A stretch of DNA of 64,000 nucleotides from Aliivibrio fischeri ATCC 7744 = JCM 18803 = DSM 507 (GCF_023983475.1 NZ_CP092713.1:868001-932000), one strand, 5' to 3'; positions 46,303-57,048 are shown, counted from the stretch's first letter. A program made the numbers and translations. The notes: generated from the sequence alone by a model not told the origin.

Positions 46303-48204
46303 TTAAGCAGCTACAGGAGCAGAATTTTTGTTCTGGCGCATCTTTTTAAGTGATACACAAACTAGAGCAGTCACAACAGTACCTGCTGCCATACATGCAA
46401 TTGCTAGTACTGGTTTGTTCATTGCACCAAGAAGCGCAACAACTGGACCACCGTGAGCAACACTGTTTGTAATACCAAATGAGAAAGCCATTACTGCAGC
46501 AGTGATTGAACCAAGCATGTTCGCAGGGATAACAGACAGTGGATCTTGAGCTGCAAATGGAATCGCACCTTCAGAGATACCTACTAAGCCCATTGCACCA
46601 GCCGCTTTACCCGCTTCGGTTTCAGATTCTTCAAAGATATTGAATTTACGACCAATAACGGTTGCTAAAGACATACCTAGTGGAGCAACAGGAATCGCAC
46701 ATGCCATTGCACCCATAAATTGAGTTTGACCACTTGCAATCATACCTACAGAGAATAGGAAGGCTACTTTGTTGAATGGACCACCCATATCAAAGCCAGC
46801 CATACCACCCAGTACGATACCAAGTAATACAACGTTACCTGTACTCATTGTAGTAAGCAGCGCAGTTAATGAATCCATTAAGCTTGCGATTGGAGCACCA
46901 ATAACAAAGATAAACAGACCTGAGATAAATAGAGAGCCTGCAATAGGGGCAATCATAATAGGAACAAGCGGTTGAATAAATTTGTTGTAGTTAATGTTAG
47001 CAACAAATTTAACGAAGTAACCCACTAATAAACCAGCGATGATAGCACCAATGAAACCAGTACCCGCTTCGGCACCGTAGAATGAACCGTTGTTTGCAAT
47101 CCAACCACCAATCAAGCCAGGAGCAAGAGCAGGGCGATCAGCAATAGCGTAAGCAATGTAACCGGCTAAAACAGGGATCATTAAAGTAAAGGCAACCACA
47201 CCCACATCAAGCACTTTATTCCATAGGCTACCAGGAGGAATTGCCATTCCACTTTCTGTTGGTTGACCACCAAGCGCTAGAGCCAGTGCGATCAATAGAC
47301 CACCAGTAACAACAAATGGGATCATGTGAGATACGCCATTCATTAGGTAACGGTATAGATCAGAACGAGCTTGTGATGTTTTGTCTTTAGTTTCAGATGA
47401 TGCATTAGAGTTATCAGCCACAAAAGGTGGTTGAGAAAGTGATTGAGTAATTAACCCTTTCGCATCTTTAATTGGCGCTTTTACGCCAGTTTGAATTAAT
47501 TTTTTACCAGCAAAACGATTCAGATCCACTTGCTTATCACAAGCCACGATGATCGCTTCTGCTTTTTCGATTTCTTCGGCTGTTGGGCTATTTTTAACAC
47601 CAATAGAACCGTTCGTTTCTACTTTGATTTGATAACCTAATTCAGCGGCACCTTTCTCAAGCGCTTCAGATGCAAGGTAAGTATGTGCAATACCTGCAGG
47701 GCAACCAGTAACGCCAATCAAGAACCCTTTATTCGCTTCAACAGCTTCTGCTTCGTCAGTTTTTTGAAGCAGTAATTCAAGTGCCATTTTTGAAGACGTC
47801 GTGTTTAAGAATTTCTCAATAAAGCCGTCTTCGATTAACTTAGATGATAGCTCTGCAAGTACTTCAATGTGGTGATCTGCACCATTTGCCGGTGAAGCGA
47901 TCATGAAGAATAGACGAGATGGAAGACCATCTTCAGCACCGTATTCGATGCCTTCTTTGCTAACACCAATCATTACAGCAGGAGAAATAACTGCCGCACT
48001 TTTAGCATGAGGAAGGGCAACGCCTTCTTCAAATCCGGTATTTCCTAACTCTTCACGAGCATAGATATCCGCTAAAAATTGTTGTTTATCACTGATGCGG
48101 CCTTGCTGGAACAAATGTTCAGCCATTTCAGAAAAAACGTCGTCTTTAGTTTGAGCTTTCAGGTTTAAACAAATGAGTTGTTCATTGATTAAGTCAGTAA
48201 TCAT
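46303..48204 (-). CDS. manP: ManP-like PTS permease, EIIA-EIIB-EIIC
   Basis: A 633-residue fructose-family permease with order EIIA (phospho-His66 in GVALPHAKS), EIIB (Cys168 in TGCPAGIAHTY) and EIIC (about 290-620, with GFDMGGPFNK and EGAIPFAAQDP). The linkage to manA and an AraC-family regulator matches the mannose permease cluster of V. cholerae (ManP, ManA), so mannose is the likely substrate. The domain order differs from the related permease at 41691-43586. The divergent promoter region carries the conserved 22-bp element. Confidence 0.87.
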   Translation of the reverse strand: MITDLINEQLICLNLKAQTKDDVFSEMAEHLFQQGRISDKQQFLADIYAREELGNTGFEEGVALPHAKSAAVISPAVMIGVSKEGIEYGAEDGLPSRLFFMIASPANGADHHIEVLAELSSKLIEDGFIEKFLNTTSSKMALELLLQKTDEAEAVEANKGFLIGVTGCPAGIAHTYLASEALEKGAAELGYQIKVETNGSIGVKNSPTAEEIEKAEAIIVACDKQVDLNRFAGKKLIQTGVKAPIKDAKGLITQSLSQPPFVADNSNASSETKDKTSQARSDLYRYLMNGVSHMIPFVVTGGLLIALALALGGQPTESGMAIPPGSLWNKVLDVGVVAFTLMIPVLAGYIAYAIADRPALAPGLIGGWIANNGSFYGAEAGTGFIGAIIAGLLVGYFVKFVANINYNKFIQPLVPIMIAPIAGSLFISGLFIFVIGAPIASLMDSLTALLTTMSTGNVVLLGIVLGGMAGFDMGGPFNKVAFLFSVGMIASGQTQFMGAMACAIPVAPLGMSLATVIGRKFNIFEESETEAGKAAGAMGLVGISEGAIPFAAQDPLSVIPANMLGSITAAVMAFSFGITNSVAHGGPVVALLGAMNKPVLAIACMAAGTVVTALVCVSLKKMRQNKNSAPVAA

Positions 48205-48286
48205 GAAATATTCCCTGTTAATGATGGGTTACTTATGTAGGGACAGTTTGAATGGAATAAGGGCTTTGTGTAAGTGTGCGAGAAAG

Positions 48287-48308
48287 ACATTTACTGGATT
48301 ATTGTAAC
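48287..48308. promoter_or_regulatory. Shared 22-bp PTS operator, copy 2
   Basis: Identical to 43661-43682. It lies 83 bases before the manP start and about 197 before the AraC-family gene, followed by AAGTGTGAT, a CRP-like half site. Only one ACTGGAT is present here. Confidence 0.65.
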
Positions 48309-48504
48309 ATCTGTCAGCAAGTGTGATTCAGCTCTTATTTTTATAAAACGAAATATCTATAATGTACAAATCAAAAAAATATTTAATAAATAAAGAGTTA
48401 CATGATTGTTTGGTGTGTTTCTCATTGTGGTTTTTATCAATAGTAATCATGCACTTGATTATTAAAGTGGATAAAAATGCGGTTATTTTCGTAAAGTGGT
48501 TATC

Positions 48505-49362
48505 ATGGATTTAGTATTTAATACCGTTTTAGAGGCCTTGTTGGCTGAGAGAGAAAGCTTTAATCAGATCTGGTTTGCTGGAGATAAAGTAACGCCTCCT
48601 GCATGTTGTTATCAGGTAAACTTTCCTCGTCTAGAATTGGTGATTAGTGGTGAATACCGAAACCAAATAGAAGATCCCGAATTTGGCATTACTGAAGTTA
48701 AAGTCATGGCTGGTGATGCCTTGTATATCCCACCGAACTGTTGGAATAAGCCAGATTGGAGTGAGGATTGCTCTGTACTTAGTTTGCTCTTTGGTCGCAG
48801 ACAAGTTGGCTTTAGCTTAGTGAGTAAGCGTAAAGGAGAAGAGGGGTTTTACGACGTACAAAAGTACAGTATCCAGACTCGTACAGGTCACGCTATTGAT
48901 AATATTTTAGAAGCGTTAAATGCGTTAGCCCGCGAACCAAACAAAAAACAGATCGACGAATATCTGCTTCTTGCGTTACTCAGTTACAGTAAGTCTATGT
49001 TAGGTGAGCCAAGTGAAACAGTATCACCTAAAAAGCGCAGTGAAGATCTGTATCAGGGAATTTGCATTTATATTCAAGAGAATTTCCATAAAAGCATAGA
49101 TAGAACCACGATTGCGAATCGTTTTAATATTTCACCAAATCATTTATCGCGTATGTTTAGACAACAAGGACATATGACATTGGCTGATTATATTACTTGG
49201 GTGAGAATTGAACGTGCTAAGTTTATGCTAAAGAAATACACCTTCCGTTTAACTGAGGTAGCAACACGTTGTGGCTTTCAAGATGTGAACTATTTTTATC
49301 GTGTATTTAAGAATAAAACCAGTTATACCCCTTCTGATTATAGAGCGATGGTAAAAGTATAA
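48505..49362 (+). CDS. AraC-family regulator of the mannose PTS cluster
   Basis: A 285-residue regulator with an N-terminal cupin-like sensing domain (about 20-110) and two C-terminal helix-turn-helix units (about 190-280; DRTTIANRFNISPNHLSRMF and LTEVATRCGFQDVNYFYRVF). ATG at 48505 is used in preference to GTG at 48496. It is divergent from the manP-like gene and probably controls it and the other PTS operons through the shared element; the V. cholerae homologue sits at the same place. Confidence 0.87.
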   Translation: MDLVFNTVLEALLAERESFNQIWFAGDKVTPPACCYQVNFPRLELVISGEYRNQIEDPEFGITEVKVMAGDALYIPPNCWNKPDWSEDCSVLSLLFGRRQVGFSLVSKRKGEEGFYDVQKYSIQTRTGHAIDNILEALNALAREPNKKQIDEYLLLALLSYSKSMLGEPSETVSPKKRSEDLYQGICIYIQENFHKSIDRTTIANRFNISPNHLSRMFRQQGHMTLADYITWVRIERAKFMLKKYTFRLTEVATRCGFQDVNYFYRVFKNKTSYTPSDYRAMVKV

Positions 49363-49443
49363 AATAATCACTCACAACGACTATCTATAGAGGTTCACTT
49401 ATGTATCATGTGAGAAAAGGAAGTGATTCATAAAGGATGATGT

Positions 49444-50316
49444 GTGAGTTGGATATTATTTACGTTACTTGCAGCGTTTAGCCAATCATGGCGGAATGCG
49501 TTTCAAAGTCGATTAAGTAAAGAATTGAATGTGACAGGTGTGACGTTGTCACGATTTTTGTGGGCAGGACCATTAGCGGCAATATATTTGTGGCTTCTTT
49601 ATTACTTTGAACCTGTTAATTTACCAAGCTTTACGGCTTATTCGTATTTTTTCATTATTGCTGCATCAGTAATGCAGATCATCGCCACAGGTTTGATGGT
49701 GGTATTGTTTAAACAGAAAAACTTTGCCATTGGAGCTGGGCTCGCAAAGAGTGAAGCCCCTGTGTCTGCTTTTCTTGGCGTTTTATTCTTTGGCACGTCT
49801 TTATCATTATTTGGTTGGTTAGGGGTGGCAATAGGCGCGGTTGCTGTCTTCTTATTAAGTTGTCCTGATGGCCTTCGTAGTATTTCATTCAAAACGGCAA
49901 TCATAGGTTTGGCGTGCAGTACCTCTTTTGCGTTAACGTCATTGTGGGTAAGAGAGGCGAGTTTAACCTTATCACTGCCTTTTCCACATCGTGCTGCTTG
50001 GGTTTTATTCTTGGTGATTCTATTTCAAACCATCGCGCTTGTTTCTTATCTTTTAATTAGAGACTTCAATACACTTAAGGCGATGTTTATAAAGCCTAAA
50101 TTGGTTGTTATGACCAGTATAGCCAGCTTTATAGGATCACTTGGTTGGTTTAGTGCTATGTCATTACAAACGGTGCCATTAGTAAAAACCTTAGGTCAAG
50201 TTGAAGTCTTTTTTACTATGTTGATCTCTTTCTTTTGGCTAAAAGAAGGGATAAAAAGAAAAGATATATTAGCGTTAATATTGATAGCAATCGCTGCTGT
50301 GTTCGTTATGTGGTAG
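49444..50316 (+). CDS. EamA/DMT-family transporter
   Basis: A 290-residue membrane protein with about ten helices in two EamA halves (1-140 and 150-290). The start is GTG at 49444 with AAAGGATG upstream. Members export metabolites such as amino acids or import nucleotide sugars; nothing here narrows the substrate. It stands alone, 81 bases after the AraC-family gene, followed by its own terminator. Confidence 0.85.
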   Translation: MSWILFTLLAAFSQSWRNAFQSRLSKELNVTGVTLSRFLWAGPLAAIYLWLLYYFEPVNLPSFTAYSYFFIIAASVMQIIATGLMVVLFKQKNFAIGAGLAKSEAPVSAFLGVLFFGTSLSLFGWLGVAIGAVAVFLLSCPDGLRSISFKTAIIGLACSTSFALTSLWVREASLTLSLPFPHRAAWVLFLVILFQTIALVSYLLIRDFNTLKAMFIKPKLVVMTSIASFIGSLGWFSAMSLQTVPLVKTLGQVEVFFTMLISFFWLKEGIKRKDILALILIAIAAVFVMW

Positions 50317-50319
50317 TAA

Positions 50320-50344
50320 AAAGGACTATGTGGAATAGTCCTTT
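50320..50344 (+). terminator. Terminator of the EamA gene
   Basis: AAAGGACTA pairs with TAGTCCTTT around a 7-base loop, followed by ATTTAAT. It lies 3 bases after the stop codon. Confidence 0.65.
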
Positions 50345-50407
50345 ATTTAATAATCGAAAATTCTAACGCAGTTATCAAGCCTTCTAATCAGCGACTAAGA
50401 TGACCCG

Positions 50408-52498
50408 TTATTTATTACGATTGGTATCAATCTGCTCGTTAAGTTTTATTAGTTTTAGCGCCTCTGAAAGCGGTTGTGGTCGCGCAATCAAAAAGCCTTG
50501 TACTTTATCAACACCACACTCGGCAACAAATTTAAATTCATCTTCTGTTTCAACACCTTCTGCTACCACTTCACAATTTGCTACATCACCCATTTGAGCG
50601 ATTAATTGGTATAACTGTTTACCTTTAGTTGTAGAAGCATCTAATAGCAAAGAGCGGTCTAACTTAATTTTATCAAATGGGTATTTTAGTAGATGTGGGA
50701 ACGAAGCATAACCGGTTCCAAAATCATCCATAGCGATTTTAATTCCATGGGACTTTAAGATCTCTAATGTACTCAGCAGATTATGGTTATCACTCAAAAT
50801 TGCTTCTTCTGTTATCTCAATTTCTAGCCAATGTGGTGGAATTGAAAAGAACTTTAGACGATCGATTACGTGCTCAGCAAAACCATGTTCTTCAATAGAA
50901 GCGACAGAAATATTGATAGCAACACGTCGATCTTCGTTGAGATCCATTTTCTGTATATCAGTTAAGACTTTATCAATAACCAATTTATCCAGTGTTGGCA
51001 TCATATTAAGCAGTTGGAAATCGCTAATAAAGGTAGGCGGGCATAAATTGCCTTCACGATCTTGATAGCGCAATAATGCCTCAAAAGAGATAACGTCTTT
51101 CTCAACAACAGATTGAAGTAATTGATAATGCATTACAAAGCCATCTTCGTGCAGCATTCGAGATAAGCGTTGCTGGGTTGAAGAATGCTTTAAGCTCGTC
51201 GCTGCAGAGCTTCTAACATTATCTAATAGGCTTTTAAAAATAGACTGTTCTATATTCGTATTACTCAGTACCGCAGGGTGATTGAGTGCGTATTTCCCTG
51301 CAAATGCAAGATAAAAAGGACGATATACAAAAATACCTACAATGATAATAACAAGCTGTAATATTGAACCTTCTATGCTTTCTCCCATTGCAACATAACC
51401 ACTAAATAATGGTGGAGTCATCCAGTTAACGATATTAACGACTGGAGATATCACCCCTGAAAAGATAGCTAAATAAGTAATTAAAAAACTGATTAATGGT
51501 AACGCAACAAATGGGACGATCAGTAATGGATTAAAGATGATTGGTAAGCCAAACAGCAAAACCTCATTGATATTAAACATGACCAATGGGAAGGCGGCGA
51601 GAGCCAACATAATATGATTTTTTTCTTTTGAAAATAGAAGAATACAAAGTAATAAACTGATGGAGTTCCCAGATCCACCCATTGACATAAACGCATCATA
51701 AAATCCTTGGTTTATGATATTTAACGTTGCTTCTCCTGCTGCCCAATCCGTCATATTCTGTTGAGTTTCAGAATAGATGGTCTGTTTAACGGCAAACAAC
51801 ATGTTGTGGCCATTAATGCCAATCGCGCCTAATAACCCAAGAATGGTTTGGTAGATTAGCCCACCAGTAAAGGTTAAAGGGTCAGCACTCATGTTGCCGA
51901 TTAAGGCCGTCATGTAATTAATGACTTTCATCATCAATTTAGACAATAAAAAGGCGGCGCTGATAAAAGTAAAAAAGTGGAAGACGTGCTTAAACAAACG
52001 AGAAGAAAAATCCAAAGCCTGTGGTTCTAGTTGCTGTAGATTAAAGCGAGTGCAATACATGAATGTGATCAGAGCACTTAAGAGAGCAAGTAGTGGATTA
52101 TTCGGAAAATAAAATGGCGTAGATAAACTTCCATTCTCTATTGAAAGCAGATAAAACAGAGCTAAAGCGTAGATGATAAACGTTGCGCTACTAAAGGTCG
52201 TTTTATGCGATAAGTAATACCCTGCAATAACACAAAAAGAGAGTGGGTAGATGTTAATTAATAAATTCGATAAATGAAAAAGAAGGCTTGAAAGTTCTTT
52301 AAATTCAAAAAAGTTAAATAAATGCCCGAGTAGAACAGCGGTTGCGTTCGATAACGTTAGAGGTAAAAGAAGTAATGCAATTGCGGATAAATCATAAATG
52401 TAAGAGCGTGATGAAGACTGCGAATTCTTACGTTTAAACACAGAGGTTAACCCTGATAGCGCACTACTAACAAAATTAAGATTTAAAGCTATTTTCAA
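50408..52498 (-). CDS. Membrane EIIC-like domain fused to an EAL phosphodiesterase
   Basis: A 696-residue protein. The first 420 residues are a lactose/cellobiose-type PTS EIIC with about ten membrane helices (GGLIYQTILGLLGAIGINGHNM, GGSGNSISLLLC). The last 250 are an EAL domain with all key motifs: EALLR near 474, EITEEAIL, MDDFGTGYAS, KLDRSLL and the VVAEGVET loop, so it should hydrolyse c-di-GMP. No EIIA or EIIB is present in it. The EIIC part may sense sugar or PTS state and pass it to c-di-GMP turnover, affecting biofilm and motility. It has no operon partners. Confidence 0.9.
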   Translation of the reverse strand: MKIALNLNFVSSALSGLTSVFKRKNSQSSSRSYIYDLSAIALLLLPLTLSNATAVLLGHLFNFFEFKELSSLLFHLSNLLINIYPLSFCVIAGYYLSHKTTFSSATFIIYALALFYLLSIENGSLSTPFYFPNNPLLALLSALITFMYCTRFNLQQLEPQALDFSSRLFKHVFHFFTFISAAFLLSKLMMKVINYMTALIGNMSADPLTFTGGLIYQTILGLLGAIGINGHNMLFAVKQTIYSETQQNMTDWAAGEATLNIINQGFYDAFMSMGGSGNSISLLLCILLFSKEKNHIMLALAAFPLVMFNINEVLLFGLPIIFNPLLIVPFVALPLISFLITYLAIFSGVISPVVNIVNWMTPPLFSGYVAMGESIEGSILQLVIIIVGIFVYRPFYLAFAGKYALNHPAVLSNTNIEQSIFKSLLDNVRSSAATSLKHSSTQQRLSRMLHEDGFVMHYQLLQSVVEKDVISFEALLRYQDREGNLCPPTFISDFQLLNMMPTLDKLVIDKVLTDIQKMDLNEDRRVAINISVASIEEHGFAEHVIDRLKFFSIPPHWLEIEITEEAILSDNHNLLSTLEILKSHGIKIAMDDFGTGYASFPHLLKYPFDKIKLDRSLLLDASTTKGKQLYQLIAQMGDVANCEVVAEGVETEDEFKFVAECGVDKVQGFLIARPQPLSEALKLIKLNEQIDTNRNK

Positions 52499-52852
52499 AT
52501 GAGAAATTCCAATAATTGATTACATTGTTGAGATATTGAAAAGGTCCGTAAACTAACGGTTTCAACAATGATAAATCATGCTATCAATAGATAAATTGTA
52601 TGTAACGTCTTAATAAACAAGCATAAAAAAGCGATGGATTCTGACATACAGGTTACCATCTTGCTAGTATTAATTTGTGCTCATTATCATTATTTTTAAA
52701 AATAAAATCTTTTATTTATAAATTAGTGAGTTACATCATGATTACGGTTATTTCACCGTAACAAAAGGGAAAGGAATGATTCATTTTTTAGATAAAAAAT
52801 AGACAAACATACGCTTGTCTATTTTATATAGATAGGTTGTTAGTGGTGAGTG
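52499..52852. other. Gap between the EIIC-EAL gene and gcvP
   Basis: The gap holds the promoter of the EIIC-EAL gene on its left side and the gcvP terminator on its right. A small hairpin TTACGGT / ACCGTAA lies at 52742-52761. I see no open reading frame worth calling. Confidence 0.5.
52796..52825 (-). terminator. gcvP terminator
   Basis: AAAATAGACAA pairs with TTGTCTATTTT around an 8-base loop; on the minus strand it runs into a further T stretch. It ends the gcvH-gcvP transcript. Confidence 0.85.
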
Positions 52853-55720
52853 TTACTCTTCGTAATTCTCAATGCTTGGGCATGAACAGATTAAATTACG
52901 ATCACCATACACATTGTCTACACGGTTGACGGTAGGCCAGTATTTAGAATCTTTTGATTGTGATGATGGGAAGCATGCTACTTCACGAGTATATGGATGT
53001 TCCCAGCTATCAGACATCAAATCGACTTGTGTGTGTGGTGCATTAACCAGTGGGTTGTTGTCTAATGGCCATTCACCTTGCTCAACTTTATTCATCTCTT
53101 CACGAATCGCTATCATCGCGTCACAGAAACGATCCAGTTCAGCTAGGTCTTCAGATTCCGTTGGCTCAACCATTAAGGTTCCTGCAACTGGGAATGACAT
53201 GGTTGGAGCATGGAAACCAAAGTCCATTAATCGTTTTGCAATGTCTTCTTCACTGATGCCTGTTGCTTCTTTTAATGGACGAATATCAATAATACATTCG
53301 TGCGCAATACGACCATTGGTACCACGGTATAAAACAGGGTAGTGAGGGCGTAGACGTTCCATTACGTAGTTGGCATTTAATATCGCCACTTTTGTCGCTT
53401 CAGTTAGACCCATTTCACCCATCATAGCAATGTATGCCCATGATATTGGTAAGATAGAGGCACTGCCTAAATCCGCAGCTGAAACAGCATAATCCGTTCC
53501 TTGAACGCCGTTTTCTGAGTGTCCCGGAAGGAAAGGCGCAAGGTGTGATTTAACACCAATAGGACCCATACCCGGACCCCCACCACCGTGTGGAATACAG
53601 AAGGTTTTGTGTAGGTTTAAGTGAGATACATCTGAGCCGATGAAACCTGGGCTTGTTAAACCAACTTGCGCATTCATATTGGCACCATCAAGATACACTT
53701 GACCACCTGCTGCATGTACCATGTCGCACACTTCACGTACTTGCTCTTCATATACGCCATGCGTAGAAGGGTAAGTGATCATTATGCTTGATAGATTTTC
53801 TTGATGCTTTTCAATTTTTTCAGCGAGATCGATCATATCGATATTGCCGTTCTCATCGCACTTCACCACGACAACTTTCATCGATACCATAGATGCAGTA
53901 GCTGGGTTAGTACCGTGTGCAGAGCTTGGGATCAAGCAAACATTACGGTGAGCATCACCACGGCTCTCATGGTAACGTTGAATCGCAATTAGACCTGCGT
54001 ATTCGCCAGAAGCGCCTGAGTTTGGTTGCAATGAAAACTCATCATAACCTGTGATTTCACATAACATGGATTTTAGTGATGTTGCTAGTGTTGTATAACC
54101 TGCGGCTTGGTTTAGTGGTGCGAATGGGTGAATACCACCAAACTCTGGCCATGTAACAGGCAGCATTTCTGCAACGGCATTTAATTTCATGGTACAAGAA
54201 CCGAGCGGGATCATGCCATGAGTTAAAGAAAAGTCTTTGTTTTCCAGTTTTTTCAAATAACGTAGCATTTGTGTTTCACTATGGTACGTATTAAATACTG
54301 GATGAGTTAAGAAGGAAGACGTTCGTTGACAATGTTTAGGTATGGCAGCAAATTCATCTTTCCCTACTTCAGCAGATAGGGTTTCACATTCCGCATTATC
54401 GATACCAAATACCGTTAATAGGGTAACCAGATCCGAAGCCGTAGTTGTTTCATCAAAACTGATCCCTAATTTTGTATCAAATTTGCGTAGGTTAATACTT
54501 GAAGCTAACGCTTTAGTGTACAAAATATCTGTTTGCTGTTCAGTCTTAACGGTTAAGGTATCAAAGAAATGTTGGTGCTCTAGCTCAAAACCTGCCATTT
54601 GTAATGCTTTTGCCACAATAGCCGTAAAGTGGTGGACACGACGAGCAATGGTTTTCAACCCTTCTGGACCATGATACACGGCATAAAAAGAAGCCATGTT
54701 CGCCAGTAATGCTTGAGCGGTACAAATATTCGATGTCGCTTTCTCACGACGAATATGCTGCTCACGAGTTTGCATTGCCATACGAAGTGCTTGATTGCCT
54801 TTTGAATCAATCGAGACACCAATGACACGGCCCGGCATTGAGCGTTTTAATTTTTCACGTGTCGCCATGAATGCGGCGTGAGGACCACCGTACCCCATTG
54901 GTACACCGAAGCGCTGCGCACTACCAATCGCAATATCTGCCCCCATCTCACCAACAGGTTTAAGTAACACAGACGCTAATAGATCGGTTGCAACAACAAC
55001 GAGTGTTTTCTTGGTATGAGCTTGAGCAATAAGATCCGTAAGATCTTTTACTTCACCTGTTGTGCCTGGGTATTGCAGTAGGGCACCAAACACATCATGA
55101 GAATCAAGATTGGATTCATTATCAACAATGACATCAAAACCGATGAACTTTGCACGAGTTTTAATAACCGCTAATGTTTGTGGGTGAACATCATCAGCAA
55201 CGAAGAAAATATTGCTTTTGCTTTTTCCGCCGCGCTTACATAGAGTCATGGCTTCTGCTGCTGCCGTTGCTTCATCAAGTAGGGAAGCGTTAGCAATCTC
55301 AAGTCCGGTTAAATCCATCACCATTTGTTGATAATTTAGTAAAGCTTCTAAACGACCTTGAGAAATTTCAGGTTGGTAAGGAGTATAAGCGGTATACCAG
55401 CCCGGGTTTTCCAACACATTACGTAAAATTACATTAGGTGTGTGAGTATTGTAATACCCTTGACCGATATAACTGGTATTGAGTGTATTTTGTTGAGCGA
55501 TCTGTTTTAACTCAGCAAGCATGGCATTTTCTGATAAACCATGAGGGAGTTGCATTGGCTGAGGCAAACGAATTGAGCTTGGAACGGTTTCTTCAATTAA
55601 TTGTTGTAACGTTTCAGCACCAATAGTGTTGAGCATATGCTGATGTTCAGAAGAAGCGGGTCCATTATGGCGACGAATAAACTCGTTATCCGTGCCTAAT
55701 TGTTGAAGGAGCTGACTCAT
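52853..55720 (-). CDS. gcvP: Glycine dehydrogenase (decarboxylating), P protein
   Basis: A full-length 955-residue P protein. It binds pyridoxal phosphate through the Lys near 706 in [18 protein letters not shown] and removes CO2 from glycine, passing the aminomethyl group to lipoylated GcvH. The N-terminal [11 protein letters not shown] and the [11 protein letters not shown] motif are as expected. It lies 23 bases after gcvH. The system supplies one-carbon units as methylene-tetrahydrofolate together with GcvT, encoded nearby on the other strand. Confidence 0.98.
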   Translation of the reverse strand: MSQLLQQLGTDNEFIRRHNGPASSEHQHMLNTIGAETLQQLIEETVPSSIRLPQPMQLPHGLSENAMLAELKQIAQQNTLNTSYIGQGYYNTHTPNVILRNVLENPGWYTAYTPYQPEISQGRLEALLNYQQMVMDLTGLEIANASLLDEATAAAEAMTLCKRGGKSKSNIFFVADDVHPQTLAVIKTRAKFIGFDVIVDNESNLDSHDVFGALLQYPGTTGEVKDLTDLIAQAHTKKTLVVVATDLLASVLLKPVGEMGADIAIGSAQRFGVPMGYGGPHAAFMATREKLKRSMPGRVIGVSIDSKGNQALRMAMQTREQHIRREKATSNICTAQALLANMASFYAVYHGPEGLKTIARRVHHFTAIVAKALQMAGFELEHQHFFDTLTVKTEQQTDILYTKALASSINLRKFDTKLGISFDETTTASDLVTLLTVFGIDNAECETLSAEVGKDEFAAIPKHCQRTSSFLTHPVFNTYHSETQMLRYLKKLENKDFSLTHGMIPLGSCTMKLNAVAEMLPVTWPEFGGIHPFAPLNQAAGYTTLATSLKSMLCEITGYDEFSLQPNSGASGEYAGLIAIQRYHESRGDAHRNVCLIPSSAHGTNPATASMVSMKVVVVKCDENGNIDMIDLAEKIEKHQENLSSIMITYPSTHGVYEEQVREVCDMVHAAGGQVYLDGANMNAQVGLTSPGFIGSDVSHLNLHKTFCIPHGGGGPGMGPIGVKSHLAPFLPGHSENGVQGTDYAVSAADLGSASILPISWAYIAMMGEMGLTEATKVAILNANYVMERLRPHYPVLYRGTNGRIAHECIIDIRPLKEATGISEEDIAKRLMDFGFHAPTMSFPVAGTLMVEPTESEDLAELDRFCDAMIAIREEMNKVEQGEWPLDNNPLVNAPHTQVDLMSDSWEHPYTREVACFPSSQSKDSKYWPTVNRVDNVYGDRNLICSCPSIENYEE

Positions 55721-55743
55721 TATCTTAATCCTTTTTATGATTT

Positions 55744-56124
55744 TTATTCTTCGTCTAGGCTTTCAAGATAAGTGTCGCTCGGGATTAGGCTTTCTAATTC
55801 AGATGAATCTGAAAGCTTAATACGAGCAATCCAACCGCTTTCGTACGGTTCTTCGTTTACTTGCTCTGGGCTGTCTTCAAGCTCTTCATTGATTTCAACA
55901 ATCACCCCTGTCACTGGTGAGTAAATATCCGATGCAGCTTTAACTGATTCAACGAGTGAGAATCCTTCACCGGCGGTTACTTCATCATCAACATCAGGTA
56001 AGTCCACAAATACAACGTCACCAAGTAGACCTTGAGCGTGATCAGAGATACCAACCGTTACTGTACCGTCGCCATTGTCACGTACCCATTCGTGGCTTGC
56101 TGTAAATTTAAGATCTTTTTCCAT
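55744..56124 (-). CDS. gcvH: Glycine cleavage system H protein
   Basis: A 126-residue lipoyl carrier with the lipoylation site Lys62 in [14 protein letters not shown]. It shuttles the aminomethyl group between P, T and L proteins. First gene of the gcvH-gcvP pair, with GGAGAAG as ribosome binding site just before the ATG; divergent from the XRE-cupin regulator. Confidence 0.98.
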   Translation of the reverse strand: MEKDLKFTASHEWVRDNGDGTVTVGISDHAQGLLGDVVFVDLPDVDDEVTAGEGFSLVESVKAASDIYSPVTGVIVEINEELEDSPEQVNEEPYESGWIARIKLSDSSELESLIPSDTYLESLDEE

Positions 56125-56272
56125 GATACTTCTCCAGAGTGAATTGCATTAAGCAAATAGCGTTAAGCGAAATTGTATAAAATAAAACCAAATAGAGTGT
56201 TATCTGTATTAATAACAGCCATCACATTACATTCGATAAACATACAAGTGTGAAATGCAACATTCAACGACG

Positions 56273-56292
56273 AAGTTTCCAATAAGAAACTT
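56273..56292. promoter_or_regulatory. Inverted repeat in the gcvH/XRE divergent promoter
   Basis: AAGTTTC and GAAACTT form a perfect inverted repeat with a 6-base spacer. GTTTCC recurs at 56294-56299 and again at 56335-56340. This is a reasonable operator for the adjacent XRE-cupin regulator. No glycine riboswitch motif is visible in this leader. Confidence 0.5.
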
Positions 56293-56418
56293 TGTTTCCT
56301 TTTTTGCTACCTAGCGCACTATTTAGACATTGTTGTTTCCTTTTATCTCGCAATTTCTTTCAGTAAAGTGAATATTAATAAAGCAATTTGGATGATTCAT
56401 AAGCACAAGGAGCGCTAT

Positions 56419-57048
56419 GTGAGCGCAGAAAAAATAAACATGCAGGAAGCGAAAATCGTTAAAGTTGAGAAAAATAACGAAGAGCAACCGATTGCTCCAT
56501 TGGATCTTGGTCAAAGATTAAAAGACATACGAATCCAACTTGGTTTAACACTCGAAGAAGCAAGTAAGCGAACTGGACTTGCACGTTCAACCTTGTCAAA
56601 AATAGAAAATGAACAGATTTCACCAACATTTCAAGCATTGCAAAAGTTAGCGACAGGGTTGGATATTGATATCCCACAAATCTTTGAACCACCTAAAACA
56701 AAAGGGGCGGCAGGTAGACGTGATATTACGTTAGCTGAGCAAGGTAAGCCTCATCCAACAGCAACCTATGAACATGAGTTACTTGCCACGCAATTATCTA
56801 ATAAAAAAATGGTGCCTTTTAAAAGTCGAATTCGAGCACGAGATTTTGATGCATATGCAGAATGGGTTCGTCACGATGGTGAAGAGTTTTTATTAGTTCT
56901 TGAAGGGGAAGTCTGTTTTTACAGTGAATTTTATGAACCAGTAAACTTGGCTGTTGGAGATAGCGTTTATTACGATGCGAGCATGGGGCATGTATTAATT
57001 TCGATCAGTAAAGAAGACGCTCAAATTCTTTGGGTGACAGCAAAATAG
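56419..57048 (+). CDS. XRE-cupin transcriptional regulator of the glycine cleavage genes
   Basis: A 209-residue regulator: a helix-turn-helix at about 32-85 (LGQRLKDIRIQLGLTLEEAS) and a C-terminal cupin sensor at about 130-205 (EFLLVLEGEVCFYSEF). GTG at 56419 is chosen because AAGGAG lies 6 bases upstream; in-frame starts further upstream lack one. It stands between the divergent gcvH-gcvP and upstream of gcvT on its own strand (68-base gap), so control of glycine cleavage is likely. The effector molecule is unknown. Confidence 0.87.
   Translation: MSAEKINMQEAKIVKVEKNNEEQPIAPLDLGQRLKDIRIQLGLTLEEASKRTGLARSTLSKIENEQISPTFQALQKLATGLDIDIPQIFEPPKTKGAAGRRDITLAEQGKPHPTATYEHELLATQLSNKKMVPFKSRIRARDFDAYAEWVRHDGEEFLLVLEGEVCFYSEFYEPVNLAVGDSVYYDASMGHVLISISKEDAQILWVTAK

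Noticed and set aside
52872-54674. Plus-strand reading frames opposite gcvP
   Set aside because: Shadows of the highly conserved gcvP coding strand; no family resemblance.
56125-56418. Glycine riboswitch before gcvH
   Set aside because: I looked for the aptamer's conserved purine-rich core and hairpins in this leader and before gcvT and found neither; the gcvT gap is also too short.
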